Shown: piece by piece, positions 1 through 6,909 of the stretch
Numbering within the stretch: position 1 is the stretch's first letter
How the letters are laid out: each line of letters begins with the position of its first letter
Assembly: GCA_047611425.1 (NCBI GenBank)
Contig: JBLFWJ010000046.1
Span: 1 to 19,167, forward strand
Source: JBLFWJ01 sp047611425
Lineage (GTDB): Bacteria; Bacteroidota; Bacteroidia; UBA10329
DNA length: 19,167 nt
Direction: 5' to 3'
Position numbers and translations under genes: made by a program
The notes under the pieces: model-generated
The model's database searches: none
Seen by the model: only the letters and a program-made list of their open reading frames with translations
Told to the model about the DNA's origin: nothing

Positions 1-41
1 CGAACCTTGCTGCGTGCTTCGCTGACGAAGGAAGCGTCTCA
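1..41. repeat. possible dispersed intergenic palindromic repeat (edge of window)
   Basis: A short hairpin is visible: CTTCG at 17-21 pairs with CGAAG at 26-30 around a four-base loop, flanked by further GAAGC/GCTTC complementarity. Read on the minus strand, the text resembles the family of intergenic repeats of the form GAGACGCTTCCTTCGTCAGC that recur in many bacterial genomes; that resemblance is from memory and unchecked. Its composition is also richer in CG steps than the flanking AT-rich DNA. The element is cut by the window start. From 42 to 169 I see no gene, RNA or terminator. Confidence 0.3.
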
Positions 42-169
42 CTATTTGAATTTAGAACGAGTTTATTTTTCGTTTTTCTAACGAATAGAGCTTAGTGGCA
101 GCTTTACGGACTATCATTAAAGTCAAATGTTAAACGTGTTTCGTCAACCAGGTTGCTTTAATGGTTAGC

Positions 170-859
170 TCACAACTTCTCAGATTCCACTAAATCTTTT
201 GCGGGGTGACCGAACTCATTGTAATACCAACGGTGAGAGGCTTTGCCCTGTTTTATATACAGAATTGTAGGAAAATTTCCAGAAGTAATTCTGAATGAAA
301 CCCCGGGCTCAGGAGCATTCTGAACAGAAATGTCAACATCCCCAATTTGACTCTTAACTAATTGAATTTCTGAAGAATCAATCGCAAAAAGGAAAATGGC
401 CACTTCTAATTCTGGTTTCCGGATTTTCATGGTGATTAAGTCATCAATCATGTTGTGGCAATAATCACAACCGGTTAATGCTAGGCATGCTAATCCTTCG
501 AAGTTGGGACGTGTTTCTTCGAAGTATCGTTCAAATGGTTCGGCATCCGGGTCTTCGGTTAAATGACTGCCGTATTTATTCCAATCAACCTTGAAAGGTT
601 TGTTCTTAAATAAATAAAGTCCTGTCCCTGAGCCAACTACCACTATAAAGATCAGGACTCTTAAGATCGGTTTAAGCGCAAAGTTGCGTGAAATTCCAAA
701 AGCCAAGGCTATGAGAACTGATAGGAAAGTAATCCGCGGGAAGAGGTGACCAACAAACCAAGATGTGCTTGATGATTCAATTAGATAATCCTCCATCGAA
801 CTGGTGCCGACCAGTAAAAGTGTTGCTACGATTAGCAAAGCGGAAACGAAATATTTCAT
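170..859 (-). CDS. membrane-anchored thioredoxin-like protein with CxxC motif
   Basis: Protein of 229 aa with three hydrophobic segments (about residues 3-19, 36-56 and 64-84) followed by a soluble domain of about 145 residues. That domain has a C131-D-Y-C134 pair preceded by a hydrophobic strand, and a later F-P-T segment near residue 197 in the place of the thioredoxin cis-proline. This is the pattern of a periplasm-facing thioredoxin fold on a membrane anchor, similar in layout to DoxX/MauE-thioredoxin fusions but with a shorter membrane part. A disulfide-handling role is inferred. The frame is open to 898, but that stretch lies in the terminator hairpin of the preceding gene, so the internal ATG at 859, which gives the sequence MKYFVSALL, is chosen. 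The substrate is unknown. Confidence 0.75.
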   Translation of the reverse strand: MKYFVSALLIVATLLLVGTSSMEDYLIESSSTSWFVGHLFPRITFLSVLIALAFGISRNFALKPILRVLIFIVVVGSGTGLYLFKNKPFKVDWNKYGSHLTEDPDAEPFERYFEETRPNFEGLACLALTGCDYCHNMIDDLITMKIRKPELEVAIFLFAIDSSEIQLVKSQIGDVDISVQNAPEPGVSFRITSGNFPTILYIKQGKASHRWYYNEFGHPAKDLVESEKL

Positions 860-882
860 GCTAAAAGCAAGTTTTTGAAAAC

Positions 883-911
883 AAAAAAGGTCCACCATAT
901 GGTGGACCTTT
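883..911 (-). terminator. rho-independent terminator of the 931-1116 lipoprotein gene
   Basis: Perfect 26-base palindrome at 886-911 (13-bp arms centred on CATATG). On the minus strand it is followed by a run of six T (888-883), then G and more T. It sits 19 bases past the stop of the Cys-rich lipoprotein gene and immediately before the thioredoxin-like gene, so it insulates the two. Confidence 0.88.
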
Positions 912-930
912 AAAATCGTTGGAGTGATTA

Positions 931-1116
931 TTAGTCACAAGTTCCAGATCCAGTAGAAACTACTAGTGCCTTGTAGTCAGCCCAAGAAATTCCAGCTACA
1001 TCTGTGTAATCAGATTCACAAACTTTAACTTCAGAAACTGTACAGCAATCGCTGCTACAAGAAGTTAGAGACATTGTTCCGATTGCGAAAACTGCTATTG
1101 CAAAATACTTTTTCAT
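931..1116 (-). CDS. small Cys-rich lipoprotein
   Basis: Protein of 61 aa. A 19-residue lipoprotein signal (MKKYFAIAVFAIGTMSLTS) ends at lipobox Cys20 (L-T-S-C). The mature part is only about 42 residues, with cysteines at 24, 25, 33 and 60 that could form two disulfides. The arrangement C-x3-CCTV-x6-C-E-S-D, then G-I-x16-C, is shared with the divergent gene at 1308-1499, and I infer that the two are paralogs. Small lipoproteins of this type occur in flavobacteria without known function. It has its own terminator (883-911) and a candidate -7 element (1151-1158), so it is probably a single-gene transcript. No start ambiguity: ATG followed by two Lys codons. Confidence 0.8.
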   Translation of the reverse strand: MKKYFAIAVFAIGTMSLTSCSSDCCTVSEVKVCESDYTDVAGISWADYKALVVSTGSGTCD

Positions 1117-1150
1117 AATAAGTTAGTTTAATGGTTATTGTTATCGGCCA

Positions 1151-1158
1151 CAAGTATA
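1151..1158 (-). promoter_or_regulatory. candidate -7 element for the 61-aa lipoprotein gene
   Basis: Minus strand reads TATACTTG, seven of eight positions matching the Bacteroidota TAnnTTTG element. It would give a leader of roughly 30 bases before the ATG at 1116. No clear -33 TTTG at normal spacing, so the call is tentative. Confidence 0.4.
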
Positions 1159-1307
1159 AGTGATTTGTTGAAATGACTACCTGCGTGTTTCAACTTATTT
1201 TCAACTACGCGACTCTATCTACCGAATCTCTATGGATGATTTCAAAGTTATTGTAAAACATATTAGTTGCTTTGTACAACCGGAATTCTCGAGTCATTAA
1301 ATCATCT

Positions 1308-1499
1308 TTGAAAAAAAGCCTTCCTTTTGGTCTTATTGTCTGTTTTGCCATGGCTAGCTGTAACCCTTGCTGTGATTGTTCAACCGTTACAGGTTTGGAT
1401 GATGAGATTTGCAAAAGCGAGGCAAGTATCAGCATTGGTGTGATATCTAACGGGAGCAGTGTAAAAGCCAGCTTGGAGGCACAAGGCTGCAATTGCTGA
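1308..1499 (+). CDS. small Cys-rich lipoprotein, paralog of the 931-1116 product
   Basis: Protein of 63 aa if it starts at the TTG at 1308 (TTG AAA AAA AGC). The frame extends back to another TTG at 1272, but the 1308 start gives a textbook lipoprotein signal of 17 residues ending at lipobox Cys18 (A-M-A-S-C). The mature part carries a Cys cluster (C-N-P-C-C-D-C), then S-T-V-T, a later I-C-K-S-E, and a C-terminal G-C-N-C. This parallels CCTVS, V-C-E-S-D and the terminal Cys of the 931-1116 protein, with similar spacing between the later cysteines. Function unknown; it is anchored in the cell envelope. No ATG start is available, which lowers confidence in translation. A frame on the opposite strand (1205-1492) covers the same DNA but lacks any recognisable features. 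Confidence 0.6.
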   Translation: MKKSLPFGLIVCFAMASCNPCCDCSTVTGLDDEICKSEASISIGVISNGSSVKASLEAQGCNC

Positions 1500-1511
1500 T
1501 TATTTGTTTAC

Positions 1512-1940
1512 CTACGACTTATCTGTGTATTGGTTGATGACTTGATTTAAGTCGTCAACTAGTTTGTGCATAGAAAATTGAACCGTTTCGCTTTTCAATT
1601 CTAGATGGACAGAATTGTCTTCGGTGAACACCAGCCACTTATTTTCAATCCAAGGATTGTGGATTGCACGATTTCGAAGTTGCTTATACAGGTTTACTTT
1701 TTGATGAACCTCCAGATACCTGGCAGGTAATTTAGCCAGGGTCAGTTCAAACCTTTTTCTGGATTGATTTTTTGCTCCGGTAGGTTTTCCGTCCAAGATG
1801 CTTCCAAACCATTCCATTCCCAGAACCAGCGATGTGAGTGCCTGATGATCGTAACCGCTGTTAAGTAGTTCTCTAGCCTGAGTTACACAAATACGCTGTA
1901 TTTCAACTAAGACCTGATCTGTGCTTGGCTTACTTGACAA
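1512..1940 (-). CDS. hypothetical protein with HEPN-like R-N-x3-H motif
   Basis: Protein of 142 aa, predicted mostly helical, with no signal peptide. The clearest motif is L-R89-N-R-A-I-H94, fitting the R-polar-x(3-5)-H signature of HEPN domains, which in many families is the RNase active site. The preceding helices (about 20-50, with A-L-x-S-L-V-L-G-M-E) also fit a four-helix HEPN bundle. The family assignment is inference. The start is a TTG at 1940 that overlaps the last 11 bases of the upstream lipoprotein gene, suggesting translational coupling; no ATG or GTG lies nearby. No nucleotidyltransferase (MNT) partner is present, so this is not a standard HEPN-MNT toxin pair. It ends 12 bases from the convergent Cys-rich lipoprotein gene. 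Confidence 0.65.
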   Translation of the reverse strand: MSSKPSTDQVLVEIQRICVTQARELLNSGYDHQALTSLVLGMEWFGSILDGKPTGAKNQSRKRFELTLAKLPARYLEVHQKVNLYKQLRNRAIHNPWIENKWLVFTEDNSVHLELKSETVQFSMHKLVDDLNQVINQYTDKS

Positions 1941-2808
1941 GGATTACCATTACTTTGGTGTGTTGCCAAAACGCGTCTGGATCATCAACAACTAGGCTGT
2001 CTATACTCTCATCGCCAAAGAATTCGAACGTATGAGAAGGATGGCTGGAAACCAATGTCGCTTTTTTAGATTCAATTGGAAACGCCATGTCTTTAAGAAT
2101 GTTGACTTGAGTGAAATGCTCAAGGCTAGCATCTTCTGATATGATTGGAATCCGACCCATCCCTAAAAATCCTCCTTGTTTTTTAATAATGTTCTTTTCG
2201 GTGAGTTCTTTAGAGGTTCCAACGATGTAATAACCTTTCTGAATCTCAGCTTCCTTTTCTTCTAAGATTTCTTCTTTTTGACGTATAACCTCCAGCTTCT
2301 TAGTGTTTTCCATTGCAAGTTGATCCAGGTCTGCCATCATGTTATCGATGACTATATCTGCTCGAGCCAATTCATCTTTCAATTTGGCAATCTCGCCATC
2401 TTTTAATTTGATTCGTTTTTTAAGCGACTTGATGGTTCTTGCCAGTTCTGCATTATAAATCGAGCTGCCTTCCAATTCCTTATCCAAACGGTCGAGCATT
2501 CTCTTGTTCTCCTGCATCTTATCATATATGAGTAAGATGTCTTCAACAATCATTCCTTCCCTCGCACTTGGATTCTCCACATCTTCGATAGCCATTGCGG
2601 TAATAATATTTTCCTTTTGCTTAATGCTATCAAGGTTGTCTTGAATAGAATTCATTGCACTTAGGAATGCGCTGATTTCGATATTTTTCTGATCTCCTAT
2701 TAATGCCAACTCAGCATTTTGTGCTTCAAGTTCTTTTTCACGCCCATTACAGGATACCAATATGGTAAGAGGTAGGGCAAAGAGAAGTAAGTGTTTTACA
2801 GACATCAT
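1930..2808 (-). CDS. coiled-coil lipoprotein, Cbp1-like
   Basis: Protein of 292 aa. The signal ends at lipobox Cys20 (I-L-V-S-C). Residues about 23-190 are charged, Glu/Lys/Leu-rich heptad-like helix, a long coiled coil. The C-terminal 100 residues form a compact domain beginning YYIVGTSKELTEK, with G-G-F-L-G-M-G-R soon after. This C-terminal signature recalls proteins annotated in Bacteroidota as Cbp1-family collagen-binding adhesins; the resemblance is from memory, and collagen binding should not be assumed. It is likely tethered to a membrane, with the rod extending into the periplasm or outward. First gene of a two-gene operon with the HEPN-like gene. The ATG at 2805 is an equally good start. 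Confidence 0.8.
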   Translation of the reverse strand: MMSVKHLLLFALPLTILVSCNGREKELEAQNAELALIGDQKNIEISAFLSAMNSIQDNLDSIKQKENIITAMAIEDVENPSAREGMIVEDILLIYDKMQENKRMLDRLDKELEGSSIYNAELARTIKSLKKRIKLKDGEIAKLKDELARADIVIDNMMADLDQLAMENTKKLEVIRQKEEILEEKEAEIQKGYYIVGTSKELTEKNIIKKQGGFLGMGRIPIISEDASLEHFTQVNILKDMAFPIESKKATLVSSHPSHTFEFFGDESIDSLVVDDPDAFWQHTKVMVILVK

Positions 2809-2831
2809 GTGATTTGGTGCTTTAATGTGAT

Positions 2832-2839
2832 CGAAAATA
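2832..2839 (-). promoter_or_regulatory. candidate -7 element for the lipoprotein/HEPN-like operon
   Basis: Minus strand TATTTTCG matches TAnnTTTG at seven of eight positions and would start transcription about 18 bases before the ATG at 2808. It shares a 69-bp divergent region with the protease promoter. The -33 element is not clear. Confidence 0.35.
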
Positions 2840-2865
2840 TTTTTCGGCTTGCTCTGCGATCTATC

Positions 2866-2873
2866 TATTTTTG
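2866..2873 (+). promoter_or_regulatory. -7 promoter element before the subtilisin-like gene
   Basis: TATTTTTG is an exact match to TAnnTTTG. A weak -33 candidate TTTC lies at 2842-2845, 20 bases upstream. The element ends only four bases before the ATG at 2878, so initiation at the usual distance would give a leaderless or nearly leaderless mRNA. Confidence 0.5.
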
Positions 2874-2877
2874 AGAC

Positions 2878-5508
2878 ATGGCAAATCTACACCACCCAAT
2901 ATTAATATTACTTGCATTTCTGTTGTATGGAAATGTAACTGCTGTTGCACAAGGTGCGATAGGATTCTCTCTGAACGAGAAAATGGAGGAATCTGTTGCA
3001 AATAAGTTTCGCATAGTTGTCTATTTAAATGAAAAGGCGAATCTGGGACTTTTGGAAAGTGAGCTCAAACAAAACCAAGTCCCTGTTAAAAATAGACCGC
3101 TTTTGGTGAAGCAGGCATTACTCGAGGTCGCTTTAGCAAGCCAACAAAACTTGCTAGCCGCTGTGGAATCGGAATTTGGTGCTTCATCTTTGACTCATTC
3201 TGATATTCAAAAACTCTGGATCAACAATTGTCTTGTAATGTGGGCCAACGAGGAAATGATTGAATTCATCGCGTACCAGCCTTCAGTCGAATTAGTAGAT
3301 CTTAATGTAGCTAGAAAGATTAGATTACTTGACCCACCAAAGCGCAGTAATTCTGTTAGCAATAGAACTCCCGGAGCTGCAGAACCTGGCTTGATTTCAA
3401 TTGGAGCCAATTTATTGTGGGACATGGGCTACACGGGTAAAAATCGAATCAGCTATTCAATTGATACTGGTGTTTGGCCAGATCATCCCGCAATTGACAA
3501 TCAATTCATGGCTAATTACGTTCCATTAAACATGGCTTGGTTTGGATACGATAGCGAACTACCTATGGATAAATCGAGTGACCATGGAACGCATACAATT
3601 GGTACGGCACTAGGTTTAGATGAGATCACAAATGACACCATCGGTGTTGCTTTCAACGCATATTACATTGCGACTGACCCAGTAGCTACCAGCTTAGCTA
3701 CAGTGAAACCACTCACTGATTTCATGTTTGCATTTGAATGGGCGTTCGACCCTGATGGAGATCCGTCCACTACCTCCGACATTCCTGATGTTATCAATAA
3801 TTCTTGGGGATATGATGTTCCTACAGACGATGAATTGTGCGAAAGCTATGCGTCTGAAATGTTTACCGCTATTCAGGCGGCCGGAATTGCCAATGTAATG
3901 TCCGCGGGTAATTCAGGTCCTGGACCAATGACAATTGGTATACCGCACCACATAAGCACTGGTCTGGTTAATACATTTAGTGTTGGGGCAGTTGATGCGC
4001 ATGATGCAGCTCTTCCAATTGCTGGTTTTTCTAGTCGAGGTCCAACGATTTGCGATGCAACAGGATCTTTGGAAATAAAGCCTGAAGTGGTAGCACCAGG
4101 CGTTGCAGTTCGTTCTGCTATTCGAAATGGAGAATACGAAGAGTACCAAGGAACTTCAATGGCATCGCCACACGTAACAGGTTCGGTTCTACTTCTTCGA
4201 GAGGCTTTTCCAAATGTTAGTGGAGAAGAAATTCTTCTTGCTCTATATAATTCGGCAATGGACTTGGGAGAGATTGGTGAAGACAATAATTATGGAAACG
4301 GAATGATCAATGTGCTTTCAGCATTCAATTTACTGGCATTGACCCACACACCAACACCGCCAAATAGTAGCACACTCGATATTGCCATAACGGATATTGT
4401 AATTCCGGAAGCTGATCTTCAATGTGGACAAAACCTTATGCCACAGGTTCAACTAACCAATCTTGGTTCTGATATTATTACGGAGGCCATAATTAAATAC
4501 TCGATCGTTGGCGAAGCCGAACACACATTCAACTGGACAGGAACGCTGGCTGGTGGAATGTCTGAGAATGTTGTTTTGGACGCAATTACGATTGGCAGTT
4601 ACGGTACGGTCGAATTGTGGGCTAAGAGTAGCATCAGCGTAGCTCCGTTGGAGTCGGATCCAATTAATAATAGCTGGGTGAAGCGAATAAATGTTCGCCC
4701 CGAATCATCTTTCCCGTTTTACGAAAACTTTGAGGATGGAGGATTATTCGATGATACTTGGATGGTGAGAAATGAAGACGCCAAAATTACTTGGGATACA
4801 ATTGTTGCTGGCGGCCTCAATTGGAATCAATATTCCGTGTTTATGAATTTTAGGCAATACAATCCTAAAGCAGGGCAGAATGATGAGCTTATTTCGCCAT
4901 TGATTCCTTTACCAGGTTCTACTGCTCATCTCAAATTTGACATGAGTTACTCCTTTGTGCATTCCAGTTTTGCCGATTCATTGGAAGTATTAATTAGTTC
5001 GGATTGTGGCTCTACCTGGAGCAGCATTTATATGAATGGAGGCGAAGAACTAGCCTTGGACGATTCTATTACCGATGGTGACAATAATTTTATTCCATCC
5101 GAAGAGCATCATTGGAGAACTGAAACCGTAGAACTGAATGGTTATGAAGGTGATGACATTCTTCTCAATTTTAAGAGCAGTAATTACAGAGGTAGCTACC
5201 TCATTTTGGATAACATTAGGGTTTTTGTTTCTCAGGATCCTGCTGGGATTACAGAAGGAAATGATGTCAACCTGAATGTCTACCCTAACCCCGCAAACAC
5301 AGGTTTCTACCTGAATTCAGACCTCACTTTCAATTCCCATGTTAGCGTGATGGATTTGACTGGGCGAATCGTTAAATCGATAGGAGCTTTATCGATTTCT
5401 TCAACTTCAACATACATTGATATTTCAGACTTAATATCGGGAACCTATTTAATCAACGTTGATAATGAGCTTAATAAGGTGGTACGGCCTTTGGTAATTG
5501 CTAGATGA
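2878..5508 (+). CDS. secreted subtilisin-like (S8) serine protease with T9SS sorting domain
   Basis: Protein of 876 aa. Signal peptide about 1-25 (ends A-V-A-Q). Residues about 40-150 look like an inhibitor-type propeptide. The S8 domain (about 165-485) has a complete catalytic set: D196 in Y-S-I-D-T-G, H236 in D-H-G-T-H, oxyanion N345 in S-A-G-N-S-G-P-G, and S427 in G-T-S-M-A-S-P-H. A CARDB-like beta domain (about 490-605) and a jelly-roll-like domain (about 610-785) follow. The C-terminus (about 800-876) is a type A T9SS sorting domain: V-Y-P-N-P, D-L-T-G-R, S-G-T-Y-L-I and a basic end. Expected fate is export by Sec, crossing the outer membrane by T9SS, and attachment or release at the surface. 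Substrates are unknown. All key residues are intact, so it is probably active. Confidence 0.93.
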   Translation: MANLHHPILILLAFLLYGNVTAVAQGAIGFSLNEKMEESVANKFRIVVYLNEKANLGLLESELKQNQVPVKNRPLLVKQALLEVALASQQNLLAAVESEFGASSLTHSDIQKLWINNCLVMWANEEMIEFIAYQPSVELVDLNVARKIRLLDPPKRSNSVSNRTPGAAEPGLISIGANLLWDMGYTGKNRISYSIDTGVWPDHPAIDNQFMANYVPLNMAWFGYDSELPMDKSSDHGTHTIGTALGLDEITNDTIGVAFNAYYIATDPVATSLATVKPLTDFMFAFEWAFDPDGDPSTTSDIPDVINNSWGYDVPTDDELCESYASEMFTAIQAAGIANVMSAGNSGPGPMTIGIPHHISTGLVNTFSVGAVDAHDAALPIAGFSSRGPTICDATGSLEIKPEVVAPGVAVRSAIRNGEYEEYQGTSMASPHVTGSVLLLREAFPNVSGEEILLALYNSAMDLGEIGEDNNYGNGMINVLSAFNLLALTHTPTPPNSSTLDIAITDIVIPEADLQCGQNLMPQVQLTNLGSDIITEAIIKYSIVGEAEHTFNWTGTLAGGMSENVVLDAITIGSYGTVELWAKSSISVAPLESDPINNSWVKRINVRPESSFPFYENFEDGGLFDDTWMVRNEDAKITWDTIVAGGLNWNQYSVFMNFRQYNPKAGQNDELISPLIPLPGSTAHLKFDMSYSFVHSSFADSLEVLISSDCGSTWSSIYMNGGEELALDDSITDGDNNFIPSEEHHWRTETVELNGYEGDDILLNFKSSNYRGSYLILDNIRVFVSQDPAGITEGNDVNLNVYPNPANTGFYLNSDLTFNSHVSVMDLTGRIVKSIGALSISSTSTYIDISDLISGTYLINVDNELNKVVRPLVIAR

Positions 5509-5551
5509 TCTTCGTTCTTTACGATTCTTCAACAAAAACAATATTTACAAT

Positions 5552-6304
5552 ATGAAATTGAGTCATTTATTATTAGCCGTTTTCGCTTTTCCATTCCTTT
5601 CACAAGCACAAGTTATCGGAGGTATGAACCTCAAGCTTGAAACAATGTGGGACAAGGAGAAATATGAGGATATTGCTTATAAAGGCGAAGGCATGGTTGA
5701 CAACGACAAGTACAAGAAAGATCCTGAGATCTACTTGTGGGTGTCTATGGCGTGGTATGAAATCTCGCAAATCAATGATCCTAAAATGATGGAGGAGTAT
5801 CCGAAAGCGCTTAGCTATGGCTATAAGTGGGCAGCTAAATTCCGAAAGAAGGATAAGGACGGAGCCATGTATGAGGACAACAAGGATTATTTCGAGGACT
5901 TGAAAAAGGCAGGAGTGATGAGCGCTGCCGAATTTGAAGATGATCCAAAGAAATTGAGAAAGGCAACAGGCATTTATAAATACATGGTTCGTGCAGTGCC
6001 AGATGATTTTAACGCACTATATAAGAAAGGGGTGTTGGAGTTTCGTGCAAGGAATGAGGCAGAAGGAGAGCGATCAATCAATAATGCAATGAAAGGACTT
6101 GCCGCGGCATATGCCAACAAACGTTACCGACCAAGTAAGGCTACTGCAGGCGTTTTAGAAGATAGCATGCTCGAATTTTCAGATATGATGGTTGAGAAAT
6201 CTCTGAAAGACTCAGCGGTAAAAGTTCTGAACTGGGCAGCTCTGTGGTTCCCAGATTCAGAAAAAGTTAAAGCTAAAATAGGAGGGGAGGCACCTGCTGA
6301 ATAA
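5552..6304 (+). CDS. exported TPR-like hypothetical protein
   Basis: Protein of 250 aa starting at the ATG at 5552; the frame is open back into the protease gene, but this start gives a clean signal peptide (MKLSHLLLAVFAFPFLSQAQ). The mature part is helical and rich in Lys, Glu, Tyr and Met. It has TPR-like helix pairs, clearest around residues 155-195 (D-D-F-N-A-L-Y-K-K-G-V-L-E-F). A periplasmic or surface scaffold role is inferred; I do not recognise a named family. It lies 43 bases after the protease stop on the same strand and could be co-transcribed. Its stop is two bases from the stop of the convergent methyltransferase gene. Confidence 0.75.
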   Translation: MKLSHLLLAVFAFPFLSQAQVIGGMNLKLETMWDKEKYEDIAYKGEGMVDNDKYKKDPEIYLWVSMAWYEISQINDPKMMEEYPKALSYGYKWAAKFRKKDKDGAMYEDNKDYFEDLKKAGVMSAAEFEDDPKKLRKATGIYKYMVRAVPDDFNALYKKGVLEFRARNEAEGERSINNAMKGLAAAYANKRYRPSKATAGVLEDSMLEFSDMMVEKSLKDSAVKVLNWAALWFPDSEKVKAKIGGEAPAE

Positions 6305-6306
6305 AC

Positions 6307-6909
6307 CTATTTCTTTGGAGCTGAAAGCTCCACCCAATATTCCGAACCCTGTCTAGGCTCAATAGAGTTAAGGCAGGGTTTGATGTTTATCGAATCGAAA
6401 TTCGGTTTGAAAATCCCTCTATACATTTCTTCGTTACCACCCCAAGGCGGACCTTTTTCTTCCAATGGATGGTTGAACATAACTCCAACCAATTTGCCGT
6501 TAAGACCAAGCAGGTCCCGCATTTTATCAGCATGATTCAATCTTAAGGAAGGCGGCAAAGCACAGAAAAAGGTTTGCTCAAATATCAAGTCGTACTCGCC
6601 TTGGTGCTTGAAAAAGTCGCAATGAATTAAGTGGTCAGAAGGAAAGTCAGGCACCCTTGACTTAAAAAGGGCTATCGCATTCTCAGCTATGTCCAACACG
6701 TAAACGTTTTCAAAGCCTTGTTGGTGCAAGTATTCAGCTTCGTAAGCGTTTCCGGCCCCAGGGATCAATATCCGAATTGACTTGTCTGTTAAAGAATCAA
6801 TGTACTCTTTGATTGGCGTTGACGGATATCCGATATCCCAGCCGGTTTTACCCTCTTCGTATCGCTTGTTCCAGAAATCAGCAGAAAATTCCGCTGGATC
6901 AATTTCCAT
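6307..6909 (-). CDS. SAM-dependent methyltransferase, TPMT (thiopurine S-methyltransferase) family
   Basis: Protein of 200 aa, the usual size for bacterial TPMT-like enzymes. The N-terminal F-W-N-K-R-Y-E-E-G-K-T-G-W-D is the conserved TPMT opening. The SAM-binding motif I is I-L-I-P-G-A-G-N at 47-54, with acidic D73 at the end of strand 2 (V-L-D-I-A). The characteristic E-Q-T-F-F-C-A-L-P-P lies at about 111-120. It transfers methyl groups from S-adenosylmethionine to a small thiol, selenium or related compound; the natural substrate cannot be told from sequence. The ATG at 6909 overlaps the last 11 bases of the SPFH gene, so the two form a translationally coupled operon. Confidence 0.88.
   Translation of the reverse strand: MEIDPAEFSADFWNKRYEEGKTGWDIGYPSTPIKEYIDSLTDKSIRILIPGAGNAYEAEYLHQQGFENVYVLDIAENAIALFKSRVPDFPSDHLIHCDFFKHQGEYDLIFEQTFFCALPPSLRLNHADKMRDLLGLNGKLVGVMFNHPLEEKGPPWGGNEEMYRGIFKPNFDSINIKPCLNSIEPRQGSEYWVELSAPKK

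Noticed and set aside
1..81. Open plus-strand frame of 26 codons from the window edge to a TAA at 79-81, which could be the 3' end of an upstream gene
   Set aside because: Too short to judge, no recognisable C-terminal motif, and the first half coincides with the hairpin/repeat-like segment.
1205..1492. 95-codon minus-strand frame overlapping the Cys-rich lipoprotein at 1308-1499
   Set aside because: No signal, domain or homology pattern, whereas the plus-strand frame has a lipobox and cysteine spacing matching its neighbour.
6317..6331. Hairpin GGAGCT-GAA-AGCTCC just after the convergent stops at 6304/6307
   Set aside because: Lies inside the methyltransferase coding end and has no T tract on either strand, so it is not called as a terminator.
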